Translations under genes and position numbers: made by a program
Assembly (NCBI RefSeq): GCF_947495275.1
Contig: NZ_CANLYL010000003.1
Location: 124,001-188,000 of the forward strand
Source of the DNA: an uncultured Roseobacter sp.
GTDB taxonomy: Bacteria; Pseudomonadota; Alphaproteobacteria; Rhodobacterales; Rhodobacteraceae
Direction of reading: 5' to 3'
DNA: 64,000 nucleotides
The notes under the pieces: model-generated
Seen by the model: the letters and a program-made list of their open reading frames with translations, nothing else
Databases searched by the model: none
What the model was told of the DNA's origin: nothing
In this document: in pieces, positions 9,118 through 18,132 of the stretch
Layout: each line of letters opens with the position of its first letter
Position numbering within the stretch: the first letter of the stretch is position 1

Positions 9118-9702
9118 ATGTATCAGGTAATCGGAGCGACAAAGTCGCGCGCCTTTCGTGTGATCTGGATGCTGAATGAAATTGGCGTCCCTTTTGAACA
9201 TATCGCGGCGGCGCCCCGTTCAGAGGATGCAAGACAGTACAACCCCTCTGGAAAAATCCCGGCGCTTGTCGACGGCGATGCGGTTCTGACCGATTCCGTG
9301 GCCATCATGACGTATCTTGGCGACAAACATGGCGCGCTGACCGCATCCGCCGGAACCGTTGCGCGCGCAAAGCAGGATGCCATGACCTTGTGGCTGATTG
9401 ACGAATTGGACGCCATTCTCTGGTCTGCGGCTAAACACAGTTTCGTCTTACCCGAAGAACATCGTGTGCCTGCCGTGAAGGATACACTGAAGTTCGAGTT
9501 CGAACGCTCCGCTGCACAATTGTCAGAACGGTTGGAGGGGCCATTTCTGATGGGCGATCACCTCACCATACCGGATATTCTGGCCTGCCATTGTCTTAAC
9601 TGGGCAATCGGTGCCAAGTTCCCGCGTACGGATGACAAGCTTTTTGCATACGGAAAATCACTGCGCGACCGTGCGGCATTTCAGGCAACCTCGGCGATGT
9701 AA
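9118..9702 (+). CDS. Glutathione S-transferase
   Basis: A cytosolic GST of 194 aa. The N-terminal thioredoxin-like domain (1-75) shows the active-site region GATKSRAFRVIWML, with a Ser rather than Tyr as the probable thiol activator, and NPSGKIPALVDGDAVLTDSV carrying the cis-proline and the glutathione-binding TDS. The helical C-terminal domain (85-190) includes GDHLTIPDILACH, the conserved N-capping region. The substrate is not deducible. The ribosome site GAGG precedes the ATG. Its last 22 bases overlap the 3' end of the convergent flavoprotein gene. Confidence 0.92.
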   Translation: MYQVIGATKSRAFRVIWMLNEIGVPFEHIAAAPRSEDARQYNPSGKIPALVDGDAVLTDSVAIMTYLGDKHGALTASAGTVARAKQDAMTLWLIDELDAILWSAAKHSFVLPEEHRVPAVKDTLKFEFERSAAQLSERLEGPFLMGDHLTIPDILACHCLNWAIGAKFPRTDDKLFAYGKSLRDRAAFQATSAM

Positions 9703-10865
9703 CGCGCGGCTTCTTTCCCGGCCCATCGCCCCGTGGCAAGGCATCCGGTGATCAGGTAGCCACCTGTCGGCGCTTCCCAATTCAGCATTTCGCCCGCGCA
9801 GAAGACGCCCGGAATTTCTTTGAACATCAACGCAGGCGTCAGCGCCTGAAAGGCCACGCCGCCTGCGGTCGAAATCGCTTCATCCATCGGCAGGATACCT
9901 GCATGGCGAAGAGGCAGTGCCTTGACCGTCCGCACCCAGTCGGCGCGGGCTAACGTCGCCCCCTGAACCATTTCGAAGAAAAGACCTGTTTTTACAGGCG
10001 GCAATCGCAAGGATTTTTTCAGCCAATTTGACAGCCGCAAATTTTCAGCCTTTGACGACAGCTGCTTTTCCAGATCCGCGGCTGTCCTGTCCGGCACGAG
10101 GTCAACCGTTAGGGGTGCATTGTTGCGGATCGCAGGTGTGAGGCTGTAAATGCCGCCGCCTTCCAGACCTCGTGCGGATACAATCGCTTCCCCCCGTGAG
10201 GACATTGAGCCCGCTTGCCAGCGTACCGCCTTGAGCGCCTTGCCGAAATGAGGCGCCATGTGATCGGTCCAGAGCACGCTGAGACCAGCATTGGACGGCG
10301 CAAGGGGCGTAACCTCGACGCCCCGTGCCACAAGTACCTCCTGCCAGGCACCATCCGATCCGAGACGAGACCAGCTGCCCCCTCCCAAAGCCAAAACGGT
10401 TGCGTCAGCGGCGACGGTTTCAGGACCGTTCGGACCGTCAAAAACCGCCCTCCCGTCTTCCCAACCCCGCCAACGCATCCGGGTGCGAAAAGCAACACCA
10501 GCACCGGAGAGCCGCTGAACCCAGGCGCGCAAGAGCGGGGAGGCTTTCATGACTTTGGGAAAGACCCTGCCCGTTGACCCCGTAAAGATTTCCTGCCCCA
10601 ATCCGCGCGCCCAGTCCTTCACGGCGGCGGCGTCAAACTCCCTCAGCATCGGCTGCAAAGGCTCAGCGGCTTCGAAATACCGCGGCAACATGGCCTCGAA
10701 GCTTTCATCCTTGGTGAGGTTGAGGCCGGATTTTCCGGCCATCAGGAATTTGCGTCCGATAGATGGCTTGGCGTCGCACACCGTTACTTTCACACCGGTT
10801 GATGCAAGTTCCTCAGCCGCCATAAGACCCGCTGGTCCGCCCCCAATGACCAGGGCGTGATTCAC
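9681..10865 (-). CDS. TIGR03862/HI0933-family FAD flavoprotein
   Basis: A protein of 394 aa with an N-terminal FAD-binding Rossmann motif VIGGGPAGLMAAEEL, the family sequence GRKFLMAGKSGLNLTKDE, and a C-terminal FAD-closing motif (GVFCAGEMLNWEAPTGGYLI). These mark the BaiN/YhiN/HI0933-like flavoproteins. One related protein (BaiN) is implicated in bile-acid chemistry, but most, including this branch, have no known substrate. It starts 4 bp inside the end of the upstream mscS-type gene (shared ATGA-type junction), so the two are co-transcribed. Confidence 0.88.
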   Translation of the reverse strand: MNHALVIGGGPAGLMAAEELASTGVKVTVCDAKPSIGRKFLMAGKSGLNLTKDESFEAMLPRYFEAAEPLQPMLREFDAAAVKDWARGLGQEIFTGSTGRVFPKVMKASPLLRAWVQRLSGAGVAFRTRMRWRGWEDGRAVFDGPNGPETVAADATVLALGGGSWSRLGSDGAWQEVLVARGVEVTPLAPSNAGLSVLWTDHMAPHFGKALKAVRWQAGSMSSRGEAIVSARGLEGGGIYSLTPAIRNNAPLTVDLVPDRTAADLEKQLSSKAENLRLSNWLKKSLRLPPVKTGLFFEMVQGATLARADWVRTVKALPLRHAGILPMDEAISTAGGVAFQALTPALMFKEIPGVFCAGEMLNWEAPTGGYLITGCLATGRWAGKEAARYIAEVA

Positions 10866-12196
10866 GCCCCCCCCTGCGGCAACGGGCCTTTCAACTCAAC
10901 GACCCGCTGCGGATAAGGGATTTCAATGTCGTGTTCTTTCAACGCATTCCAGATCAGGAAAAGCACGTCGGATGTGTATTTGTTTGGGCCATCGTCAATG
11001 CCGTTCACCCAGAATTCCACGGCGAAATCAATGCCGCTATCCCCAAAGCCGCGCAACTCACAGTCCGGTGGATAGGGCGTGTCCAGAACATCCGGGTGTG
11101 TTGTCACCGCCTCTTCGATAATGCCCGGCACGAGGTTGATGTCAGTGTCATAGCTGACGGAAAAAGGGGCTTCGTACCGGTTGGCTGAACCTGAATCGGA
11201 ATAGTTGACCACGCGCGTGGTGATAAAATCCTCGTTCGGAACAACGATCCAACGCCCATCGAAAGTCTCCAATATCGCGGCGCGCGCTGTCATCTTGACG
11301 ATTTGACCGGATTCGCCGCCATCCAGTTCAACAAAATCACCGACGGTTGCCTGCCCTTCGATCAACAGTATGACGCCGGAAATGAAATTCGACGCGATCT
11401 TCTGCAATCCGAAACCAAGACCTACGCCGATGGCCCCGCCGATCACGGCAAGGGCGCTCAGATTGATGCCCATGATGTTCAACAACAACAGGAAGGCTAC
11501 GGCAAATATGGCGAACTCCAGCACTTTCGCGGTCAGTTGCCGCAGCGAGGGGCGCATGTCTTTCTGGTTTTCGATGAACTGCGTGGTCTGACGGTTGGAC
11601 CAGCCGCCGAGCCAGAACAGAATGCCCCCGGCAATCACCCCGCGTACCAGCGACATCACCGTGAAAGAGATATTGCCCAGCGACACGGTCATCTCGTTCA
11701 GCTTCATTGTCAGCGGATCGAGCAACCCGACGGTATAGAGTGCCGCAACCGGCAGCAGAACGTAGCGGCCCAGAAGGTTCAGGAACGGGTCCTTGATAAT
11801 CTCGCGCACCAGGGTCCGCACTGCCAGAAACAAAAAGACACGCTTGCCGAATGCGATGACCGCACCACTGTCGAAAATCGATCGGACGACGCTCTCTCCG
11901 AGCGCGGTAAAAAGATACGCCATCAAGGGCAACAAGAGTGGTAATGCCAGCAGCACTGTTCGGCGCGCGCTGGCAATGATATTGTCGGCCTCAGGTGCGG
12001 GGGTCAAAATCCTGGCAAATAATCCGCGAAGGCGACGCGCAACGATGATTGCCAACAGATAGGCGATCACCAGCAAGGCAAATTGGGACCAAGCTGCCGG
12101 GCTCAATGCCCAGGACTTTGCCAAATCCCACGCCAGCAGGGCATATTCCGCAGCTTGCTGGACAATTTCCGGTTGGCTAGACAGATCAAACTCCAT
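10862..12196 (-). CDS. MscS-family mechanosensitive channel
   Basis: A membrane protein of 444 aa. Hydrophobic segments occupy about 30-55, 75-100, 110-135, 150-170, 185-205 and 225-275. The last is the pore-lining TM3 with the Gly/Ala packing motif (GGAIGVGLGFGLQKIASNFI), followed by the cytoplasmic beta domain (VDLDGGESGQIVKMTARA-like region, then IVVPNEDFITTRVVNYS). It should release solutes on hypo-osmotic shock. It is longer than E. coli MscS (286 aa) through extra N-terminal helices, as in many alphaproteobacterial paralogues. GAGGGATGC precedes the ATG. Confidence 0.93.
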   Translation of the reverse strand: MEFDLSSQPEIVQQAAEYALLAWDLAKSWALSPAAWSQFALLVIAYLLAIIVARRLRGLFARILTPAPEADNIIASARRTVLLALPLLLPLMAYLFTALGESVVRSIFDSGAVIAFGKRVFLFLAVRTLVREIIKDPFLNLLGRYVLLPVAALYTVGLLDPLTMKLNEMTVSLGNISFTVMSLVRGVIAGGILFWLGGWSNRQTTQFIENQKDMRPSLRQLTAKVLEFAIFAVAFLLLLNIMGINLSALAVIGGAIGVGLGFGLQKIASNFISGVILLIEGQATVGDFVELDGGESGQIVKMTARAAILETFDGRWIVVPNEDFITTRVVNYSDSGSANRYEAPFSVSYDTDINLVPGIIEEAVTTHPDVLDTPYPPDCELRGFGDSGIDFAVEFWVNGIDDGPNKYTSDVLFLIWNALKEHDIEIPYPQRVVELKGPLPQGGA

Positions 12197-12269
12197 GCGG
12201 CATCCCTCTTTTCATCCTGTGCGCGCTCGCTAGAGTCATGCCCGTCGGTGCGATGAGGAGCAAGCCCAG

Positions 12270-12572
12270 ATGTCCGATCCGATCTGCCCTTTATGTGACC
12301 GGCCGATCCCTGCAAATGTCAAACAAAGCCTGCATCATCTTGTCCCGAAACTAAAAGGCGGAAAGGGCGGTCCAACCGTATTGCTGCATCATATTTGTCA
12401 CCGTGAAATTCACGCCACCCTCACGGAGGCAGAACTGGCACGTGACTTTCATACAATAACCAGTTTGCGCGCTCATCCGCGATTGCAGAAATTCATTTCC
12501 TGGGTGTCCAAAAGACCACCAGGATTTCTGTCCAAGGTGCCTGGTAGACGGCGCAAAACGTCCCGAACCTAG
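12270..12572 (+). CDS. Small HNH-type zinc protein
   Basis: A basic protein of 100 aa. C6/C9 (CPLC), H22-H23 in LHHLVPKLKGGKGG, then H40-H41, C43 and H48 (LHHICHREIH) follow the order of an HNH nuclease fold: zinc knuckle, first His pair before the beta hairpin, then the ...N/H...H helix. The central Asn is replaced by His (ICHREIH). The C-terminus is Arg/Lys-rich. It could nick or bind DNA or RNA; no toxin partner, phage gene or restriction gene is adjacent. GAGGAG lies about 10 bases before the ATG. It ends 4 bp inside the convergent crotonase gene. Confidence 0.75.
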   Translation: MSDPICPLCDRPIPANVKQSLHHLVPKLKGGKGGPTVLLHHICHREIHATLTEAELARDFHTITSLRAHPRLQKFISWVSKRPPGFLSKVPGRRRKTSRT

Positions 12573-13177
12573 TGACAGAGTTCCTTGATGCCATGGGCGA
12601 TGCCCAGTGATGCTGCAAGCGTATCGGCTGCCAGTTCTTTTGCGTGGGACATCAGATCATCCTTTGGCACAATCCGATCAACTAAACCAAATACCTGAGC
12701 TTCATCTGCCGTGATCTTCTGTCCACCCATCAGTATAAGCTTGGTTCTGGACGGCCCAATCAGAGCGGCCATTCTCTTGGGGTCGCTGGGTTGCGGCAAA
12801 AACCCAAGCTTCATGACCGGATAGAAGAATTTTGCCTCGGACACCGCGATACGAATATCGCAGGCCAGCGCCATGCCCATTGCCCCACCTGCAAGCGTGC
12901 CGTTCAAAGCGGCGATTGTCAGTCCCGGCAGCCTGGCAATCGCCGCAGATAGCTCTTCCCACAAAGGGGAGGTCGCAAGCCCGGCGCGGGCTGCATCAAG
13001 GTCAGCACCGGCGCTGAAAATACGCCCCTTGCCTGTCAGGATCAAAGCACGTGCTGAGTGTGCGTCTCTGATGGCTTGCACCAGTGACCTCAGCATTTCT
13101 TCGGTCAGCGCATTGGCTTTGTCGGGCCGATTCAGCGTAACTGTCCAAAGGCCCGCATCCTGCGAGACGTCGATCAT
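12569..13177 (-). CDS. Short enoyl-CoA hydratase/isomerase (crotonase) family protein
   Basis: A protein of 202 aa with the crotonase core: TLNRPDKANALT, GRIFSAGADLDAA (oxyanion hole and CoA pocket) and GGAMGMALACDIRI. It is about 55 aa shorter than the usual 255-260 and lacks most of the C-terminal helical region. Both catalytic glutamates of hydratases appear absent: Gly sits where the GGG-C-E glutamate should be, and Val replaces the Glu of QPE (here YPVMKLG). Hydration is therefore doubtful; an isomerase or other crotonase reaction is more likely. The ATG at 13177 overlaps the stop of the upstream dehydrogenase (ATGA), so the two form an operon. Confidence 0.85.
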   Translation of the reverse strand: MIDVSQDAGLWTVTLNRPDKANALTEEMLRSLVQAIRDAHSARALILTGKGRIFSAGADLDAARAGLATSPLWEELSAAIARLPGLTIAALNGTLAGGAMGMALACDIRIAVSEAKFFYPVMKLGFLPQPSDPKRMAALIGPSRTKLILMGGQKITADEAQVFGLVDRIVPKDDLMSHAKELAADTLAASLGIAHGIKELCH

Positions 13178-13923
13178 ATCAATCCCACTTTGCGGCGGAT
13201 GTCTTCGTCGCGCAGCGAAATCTCCTGCCCACACCACGTGTCGGCTGCCGGGCTGCACATCCACAACAACGCGCGCGCGGGCCAATCGGCAGGAATATGA
13301 ACGTCCCAATCCAGTTGGCTGACCGGGTTGATGCCGCTTGATTTAATTTCGCGCTGCATTTGCGTAGCAACTGTCCCCGGCGACAGCCCAATCGCACGAA
13401 TGCCACTCTCCGCTTCTTCCTTATCCAGGCAGCGCGTCAACATGTTTACTGCTGCTTTGGAGGCGCAATAATGACTCCACGCCTCGACAGGACCATGGGC
13501 TGCCCCGGAACTGATGGTCAGCACAGAACCGCCGCCGCCCGCTTTCATGACCGGTACGGCCGCCCGCATCCCGTAAAATACGCCCTTGAGATTGACATCG
13601 ATCACATCGCCCCAAGCTTCGGTATCGGCTTCGCTCAAATGCGAAATCGGTTCGATTATGCCAGCGTTGTTGATCAGAACGTCCAGGCCGCCAAATGCGT
13701 TGACCGTTGTCTCCACTGCAGCCGAAACTTCGCGGAAGCTTGAGACGTTGCAGGGAATCGCAATGGCCTTATCGCCGATTTCACCTGCCAGATCAGCAAT
13801 CTCTCTCTGACCACGTGCCAACAAGGCAACATTTGCGCCGGCGGCTGCGAATACCCGTGCAGCTTCTGCGCCGATCCCACGGCTTGCTCCGGTGATCAGG
13901 ACCGTCTTTCCATTCATATCCAT
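13174..13923 (-). CDS. Short-chain dehydrogenase/reductase
   Basis: A classical SDR of 249 aa: the NAD(P)-binding TGASRGIG near the N-terminus, the NNAG motif (LINNAGIIEP), and the catalytic Ser plus Y-x3-K (HYCASKAAV). It should oxidise or reduce an alcohol/carbonyl; its coupling with a crotonase-family gene suggests a CoA-thioester or fatty-acid-like substrate, but this is inference. The start at 13923 is chosen because GGGAG lies 7 bases upstream; the ATGs at 13941 and 13917 are alternatives. Confidence 0.92.
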   Translation of the reverse strand: MDMNGKTVLITGASRGIGAEAARVFAAAGANVALLARGQREIADLAGEIGDKAIAIPCNVSSFREVSAAVETTVNAFGGLDVLINNAGIIEPISHLSEADTEAWGDVIDVNLKGVFYGMRAAVPVMKAGGGGSVLTISSGAAHGPVEAWSHYCASKAAVNMLTRCLDKEEAESGIRAIGLSPGTVATQMQREIKSSGINPVSQLDWDVHIPADWPARALLWMCSPAADTWCGQEISLRDEDIRRKVGLI

Positions 13924-14052
13924 TGCAATACTCCCATCCATCTGTTGCCCCGTGGTAATCCGCGATGCGTTAAGGGTCCACCCCTGCTTCCTCTTGACCA
14001 TCGCCAGACCTTCGCAGACCATGCGCGCGACAGTTTTTATAAGGATTCACCC

Positions 14053-15576
14053 ATGTCAGTTTTGAACCTGCGCTGTTCTGCCAGCGTCCTGTTTCTTTTG
14101 TCCACATCGTCGGCATCCTTTGCGGAGATTTCAGCACAGGATACGTGGAACGACTGGAAGGAGTATTTTAAGGGCGTCGGATACACAGTTACGGCAACGG
14201 AAAATCAATCTGGCAACACGCTGATCGTCAAAGATATGGTTTTCACCGCCCCGGGTTCCGAAGAGGTCGGTACAATGTCGATGACGCTCGAGACGGTTAC
14301 CTTTCGGGAAAATGGCGATGGCAGCGTTGGGGTCATTTTCCCCGAAGTATCGCCGGTTGCCATCAATGCGGTGAACCCCGACGGCGAGAAGATAGATGTC
14401 AATCTGGAAATCCTGCAATCGGGTTTGACCGCGACCGTCTCAGGCGAACCGACCGATATGACCAGTGTCTATGGCGCGCAATCCGTTGAAATGCGTTTGG
14501 CGGGTGTCACGGTAGGCGGAGAGACCCTGAGCCCTGAAGACGCCGCCATGAGCCTTGTCATGCAGGGGCTCTCCGGCACTACGCAAACCACCCTCACGGA
14601 TATGCGGCGCTATGACCAGCGCATGCAGTCGAGTGCAGTATCCTATGATATTACCTTCGTGGACCCGGAAGGCACGGGAAGTGCCGATATTCAGGGCCAA
14701 CTTGATGGCCTGAGTTACGCGGGCACCAATGCCTTGCCGCTGAACGTGGTTGCAGCCGGAGATATGCTCGAACTGCTGGAAGCCGGCATGGCCGTTGATG
14801 GAACCTTCTCCTACTCCGGCGGATCCTCAACCATTGGGGTTGTCGAGAACGGAGTGGACGCGATGAATGCTGAAATGTCTTCGTCTGGGGGAACCCTCGG
14901 CATCCTCATGGGCGCTGACGGCCTGGAATATGTGGCGGCGCAACAAGGCATCAATGTCTCCATGACGGCGCAGGATTTGCCGGTCCCCGTAGAGTTCAAC
15001 ATGGCCGAAGGTGCTTTCAATCTCGCCATGCCGCTGCAAAAGTCTGATGAAATGAGCGATTTTGCCGCGGGCTTTTCGCTGACTGACTTTTCAATGTCGG
15101 ATCTTCTTTGGGGCATGTTTGACCCGTCAGCCCAATTGCCGCGCGATCCGGCGACGCTTGTTCTTGACCTCACCGGCAAGGCGCGGCTGCTGTTCGACTT
15201 CCTCGACCCCGCCGCCGCCGTGGTCTCTGGTGATCCGAATGTGACACCCGCAGAGATTGGTTCCGTGGATATCAACCGCCTGCAAGTTACCGTCGCAGGT
15301 GCTGAACTCACCGGCGAAGGGGCGTTTACCTTTGATAACTCCGCCCCAGTCGGGCCGCCAAAGCCCGAAGGTGCGGTGAATTTATCGCTGGTTGGCGGCA
15401 ACAAGCTCCTCGACACGCTTGTTGCCATGGGCCTTGTTCCCGAAGAACAGGCCATGGGCGCGCGCATGATGATGGGTCTGCTGGCGGTTCCCGGCAATGC
15501 CCCCGATACATTGAACTCCAAAATTGAGATCAATGAAGAGGGTCACATTCTGGCAAACGGTCAACGCATACAGTAG
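14053..15576 (+). CDS. DUF2125 family secreted protein
   Basis: A protein of 507 aa with a signal peptide (MSVLNLRCSASVLFLLST.., cleavage near ASFA-EI) and a long beta-rich periplasmic body, consistent with the DUF2125 family that is largely restricted to Rhodobacterales and relatives. The body has several repeated patterns of the type VSYDITFVDPEGTG and ITV-like strands ending in polar turns, resembling AsmA-like or LolA-like lipid-handling folds. That resemblance is impression only. The function is unknown. AAGGA precedes the ATG at 14053. It is followed by a good terminator, so it appears monocistronic. Confidence 0.82.
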   Translation: MSVLNLRCSASVLFLLSTSSASFAEISAQDTWNDWKEYFKGVGYTVTATENQSGNTLIVKDMVFTAPGSEEVGTMSMTLETVTFRENGDGSVGVIFPEVSPVAINAVNPDGEKIDVNLEILQSGLTATVSGEPTDMTSVYGAQSVEMRLAGVTVGGETLSPEDAAMSLVMQGLSGTTQTTLTDMRRYDQRMQSSAVSYDITFVDPEGTGSADIQGQLDGLSYAGTNALPLNVVAAGDMLELLEAGMAVDGTFSYSGGSSTIGVVENGVDAMNAEMSSSGGTLGILMGADGLEYVAAQQGINVSMTAQDLPVPVEFNMAEGAFNLAMPLQKSDEMSDFAAGFSLTDFSMSDLLWGMFDPSAQLPRDPATLVLDLTGKARLLFDFLDPAAAVVSGDPNVTPAEIGSVDINRLQVTVAGAELTGEGAFTFDNSAPVGPPKPEGAVNLSLVGGNKLLDTLVAMGLVPEEQAMGARMMMGLLAVPGNAPDTLNSKIEINEEGHILANGQRIQ

Positions 15577-15604
15577 CCTGTTACCGGCTGTTCGGCTGAC
15601 CCGC

Positions 15605-15631
15605 ATTGGGGCGCTTGCAGCGCCCCATTTT
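15605..15631 (+). terminator. Rho-independent terminator after the DUF2125 gene
   Basis: TGGGGCGC (15607-15614), loop TTGCA, GCGCCCCA (15620-15627), then TTTT. It is a perfect 8-bp GC-rich stem 28 bp after the stop codon at 15576. Confidence 0.85.
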
Positions 15632-15698
15632 CATCCCGCCCTTGCAGTATCCGGTGCACACGGGCTACCTGACGCAAAAGCTGTCGCGGAGTATCCTG

Positions 15699-17045
15699 AT
15701 GAGCCAGACCCCGGAAACATTGACCGCGCAATTGTTGCAAGCGGCGAAAGACGCAGGCGCGGAAACCGCAGATGCGATTGCCCTGCAAGGCACATCCCTC
15801 AGCATCGAAGTGCGCGCCGGTGTTCTGGAGCAGGCCGAACGCGCTGAGGCGGTTGATCTGGGGCTGCGCGTCTTCGTTGGCCAGCGCAGTGCCACGGTAT
15901 CGGCGTCCGACACCCGGGCGGCCACGCTTCAGGAGATGGCCCTACGCGCCGTTGCCATGGCCCGCGAAGCGCCTGAAGACGCCTTTGCAGGGATTGCGAC
16001 ACCCGATCAATTGGCGGAGAACATGAATGCGGCACATCTTGAGCTGCATGATCCGACGCCTGAACCCACGCCTCAGGATTTGCAGCGCGATGCCACCGCG
16101 GCCGAAGAAGCTGCCCTGGAAAACGGCAAAATCACACAGGTTCAATCCGCGATGGCGGGTTACTCCGCCCGTAATGTGCATCTGGCAGCAACCAACGGAT
16201 TTTCCGCTGGATATCGTCGGACCAGTCGCGGCCTGTCCTGCGTGGCCATTGCCGGAACCGGGACCGCGATGGAACGTGATCACGATGGGGACAGCCGGAT
16301 ATTTCAGGCCGATTTGCGCAGCGCTGAGGACATTGGCCGAAGGGCTGCCGAACGCGCGGTTGCAAGATTGGACGCCCGCAAGCCTCCTACCGGTCAATTC
16401 CCCGTACTGTTTGATGAACGCATTTCCGCATCATTGATCGGGCACCTCTTGGCGGCCATCAATGGCGCATCAGTTGCGCGGGGGGCCTCGTGGCTGCGTG
16501 ACGCCCTGGGTGAAAAGGTGTTGCCCGAAGCGCTGACACTTGAGGAAAATCCACACCGGCCACGGGTTTCAGCATCCCGCCCGTTTGATGCCGAGGGGCT
16601 TCCCACAAGGTCGCGCAACATCGTCGAAAATGGCGTGCTCACGGGCTGGACGCTTGATCTGGCCACCGGGCGCAAACTTGGTTTTCCCTCCACGGGGAAC
16701 GCCGTGCGGGGCACCTCTTCCGCGCCGAGCCCGTCAAGCTGGAACGTCACGCTGACCGAAGGGGACGCCAATCGCGCTGACCTTGTCCGCGAGATGGGCA
16801 CCGGGCTTCTGGTGACATCCATGATCGGCTCCACGATCAATCCCAATACGGGGGATTATTCGCGCGGGGCGGCAGGTCTGTGGGTCGAAAACGGACAGAT
16901 CACACATGCCGTGAATGAGTGTACGATCGCTGGAAACCTGCGTGACATGCTGCGCGAGATCGTTCCTGCCAACGACGCGCGGCAGCATCTCAGCCGCGTG
17001 GTTCCATCGCTGCTTGTACCGGGAATGACCCTTGCAGGCATCTGA
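15699..17045 (+). CDS. tldE: TldE/PmbA-type metalloprotease subunit
   Basis: A protein of 448 aa of the TldD/PmbA superfamily. It lacks the HExxxH zinc motif of TldD, has the PmbA-type N-terminal half (SLSIEVRAGVLEQAERAEAV, DLGLRVFVGQRSATVS), and ends with the conserved GLWVENGQITHAVNECTIAGN. TldE is the partner of TldD in a heterodimeric protease that trims peptides such as microcin precursors. No tldD is in the window. The ATG at 15699 has GGAG upstream. The gene opens a tight cluster: it overlaps the next gene by 14 bp, followed by DUF4170, kdtA-like and lpxK genes, an order I associate with Rhodobacterales. Confidence 0.92.
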   Translation: MSQTPETLTAQLLQAAKDAGAETADAIALQGTSLSIEVRAGVLEQAERAEAVDLGLRVFVGQRSATVSASDTRAATLQEMALRAVAMAREAPEDAFAGIATPDQLAENMNAAHLELHDPTPEPTPQDLQRDATAAEEAALENGKITQVQSAMAGYSARNVHLAATNGFSAGYRRTSRGLSCVAIAGTGTAMERDHDGDSRIFQADLRSAEDIGRRAAERAVARLDARKPPTGQFPVLFDERISASLIGHLLAAINGASVARGASWLRDALGEKVLPEALTLEENPHRPRVSASRPFDAEGLPTRSRNIVENGVLTGWTLDLATGRKLGFPSTGNAVRGTSSAPSPSSWNVTLTEGDANRADLVREMGTGLLVTSMIGSTINPNTGDYSRGAAGLWVENGQITHAVNECTIAGNLRDMLREIVPANDARQHLSRVVPSLLVPGMTLAGI

Positions 17046-17826
17046 TCTCGCCCTCATCAAGGATGCGGTCAAACTGGCGGGTCGGGTTGCGACCAGCTAT
17101 GTGGGACCTGCCGCACAATCCTGGGACAAACCCGAAGGTGCCGGTCCTGTCACCGAAGCTGATCTGGCGGTCAATGCGGCGCTTGAAGGCGTTTTGCGTG
17201 CCGCGCGACCAACCTATGGATGGCTTTCCGAAGAGACAGAGGATGACGGGGACCGGTTGACGCACGACACAGTTTTTATCATCGACCCAATCGACGGTAC
17301 ACGCAGTTTTGTCGAAGGCTCCCGCACATGGGCCCATTCGGTTGCCATTGCCCATCAAGGTCAGATCACGGCGGCAGCTGTCTATCTGCCGATGCGCGAT
17401 AAACTTTATTCCGCCGCCCTGGGTCAGGGCGCTTTTCACAACGACACCTCGATAAGCGTGTCGCAGGCCGATGATTTGCCCAGCGCCGAAGTGCTTGCCA
17501 CCAAGCCCGTTGTGAGCCCCGAGCATTGGCCGTCCGGATTTCCCGGTTTCAGCAGATCCCATCGCCCATCACTCGCGTACCGATTGGGGCTTATTGCAGA
17601 GGCAAGGTTTGATCTGATGCTGACCTTTCGTCCCACCTGGGAATGGGACATTGCCGCAGGTGTACTCATCGTCACCGAAGCCGGCGGCACGTGCACAGAC
17701 AAAACCGGGGCGCCGCTTCGGTTCAACAATCAAGAACCCACCGTAAATGGGGTGATCGCATCAGGGCCGGTGTTGCACCGGAAGGTGCTTGAGGCGCTGG
17801 CCCCTGCCACCCCCGGCGCGCCTTGA
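17032..17826 (+). CDS. Inositol monophosphatase family (SuhB/CysQ-like) phosphatase
   Basis: A protein of 264 aa with all metal-binding motifs of the lithium-sensitive phosphatases: the Glu of GWLSEETEDD, DPIDGTRSF, and WEWDIAAG near the C-terminus. Candidates are 3'(2'),5'-bisphosphate nucleotidase (CysQ) or inositol monophosphatase; the motifs do not discriminate. The frame starts with TTG at 17032; no in-frame ATG or GTG suits better, and GGGAA lies about 9 bases upstream. The 14-bp overlap with tldE suggests translational coupling. Confidence 0.9.
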   Translation: MQASDLALIKDAVKLAGRVATSYVGPAAQSWDKPEGAGPVTEADLAVNAALEGVLRAARPTYGWLSEETEDDGDRLTHDTVFIIDPIDGTRSFVEGSRTWAHSVAIAHQGQITAAAVYLPMRDKLYSAALGQGAFHNDTSISVSQADDLPSAEVLATKPVVSPEHWPSGFPGFSRSHRPSLAYRLGLIAEARFDLMLTFRPTWEWDIAAGVLIVTEAGGTCTDKTGAPLRFNNQEPTVNGVIASGPVLHRKVLEALAPATPGAP

Positions 17827-17883
17827 CCCCGGCGCACATATACGCAAACTTCCGCCAACCTTCCTGAGAAAAGGACCAATCTG

Positions 17884-18126
17884 ATGACGCAGCGGCTACA
17901 TCTCGTTTTCGGGGGAGAACTCGTTGACCCCACGAAAAACATATTCAAAGACGTGGACGACATTCATATCGTCGGCATTTTTCCCGACTACGCGACAGCC
18001 TTTAACGCCTGGAAATCAGAAGCACAGCGCACGGTGGACAACGCTCACATGCGCTATTTCATCGCGCATCTGCACCGTTTGCGCGACGAGGAGGCCGCAG
18101 CATCATCAACCGAAGAGTTGGGGTGA
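17884..18126 (+). CDS. DUF4170 small protein
   Basis: An 80-aa cytoplasmic protein (MTQRLHLVFGGELVDPTKN.. ending in an acidic tail) that matches the DUF4170 family known from alphaproteobacteria. It has no signal peptide or membrane segment. The function is unknown. In Rhodobacterales the family sits directly before the kdtA-like and lpxK genes, as here (6-bp gap to the next gene), so a link to lipid A/LPS synthesis is possible. AAGGA lies upstream of the ATG. Confidence 0.88.
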   Translation: MTQRLHLVFGGELVDPTKNIFKDVDDIHIVGIFPDYATAFNAWKSEAQRTVDNAHMRYFIAHLHRLRDEEAAASSTEELG

Positions 18127-18132
18127 CACAAG

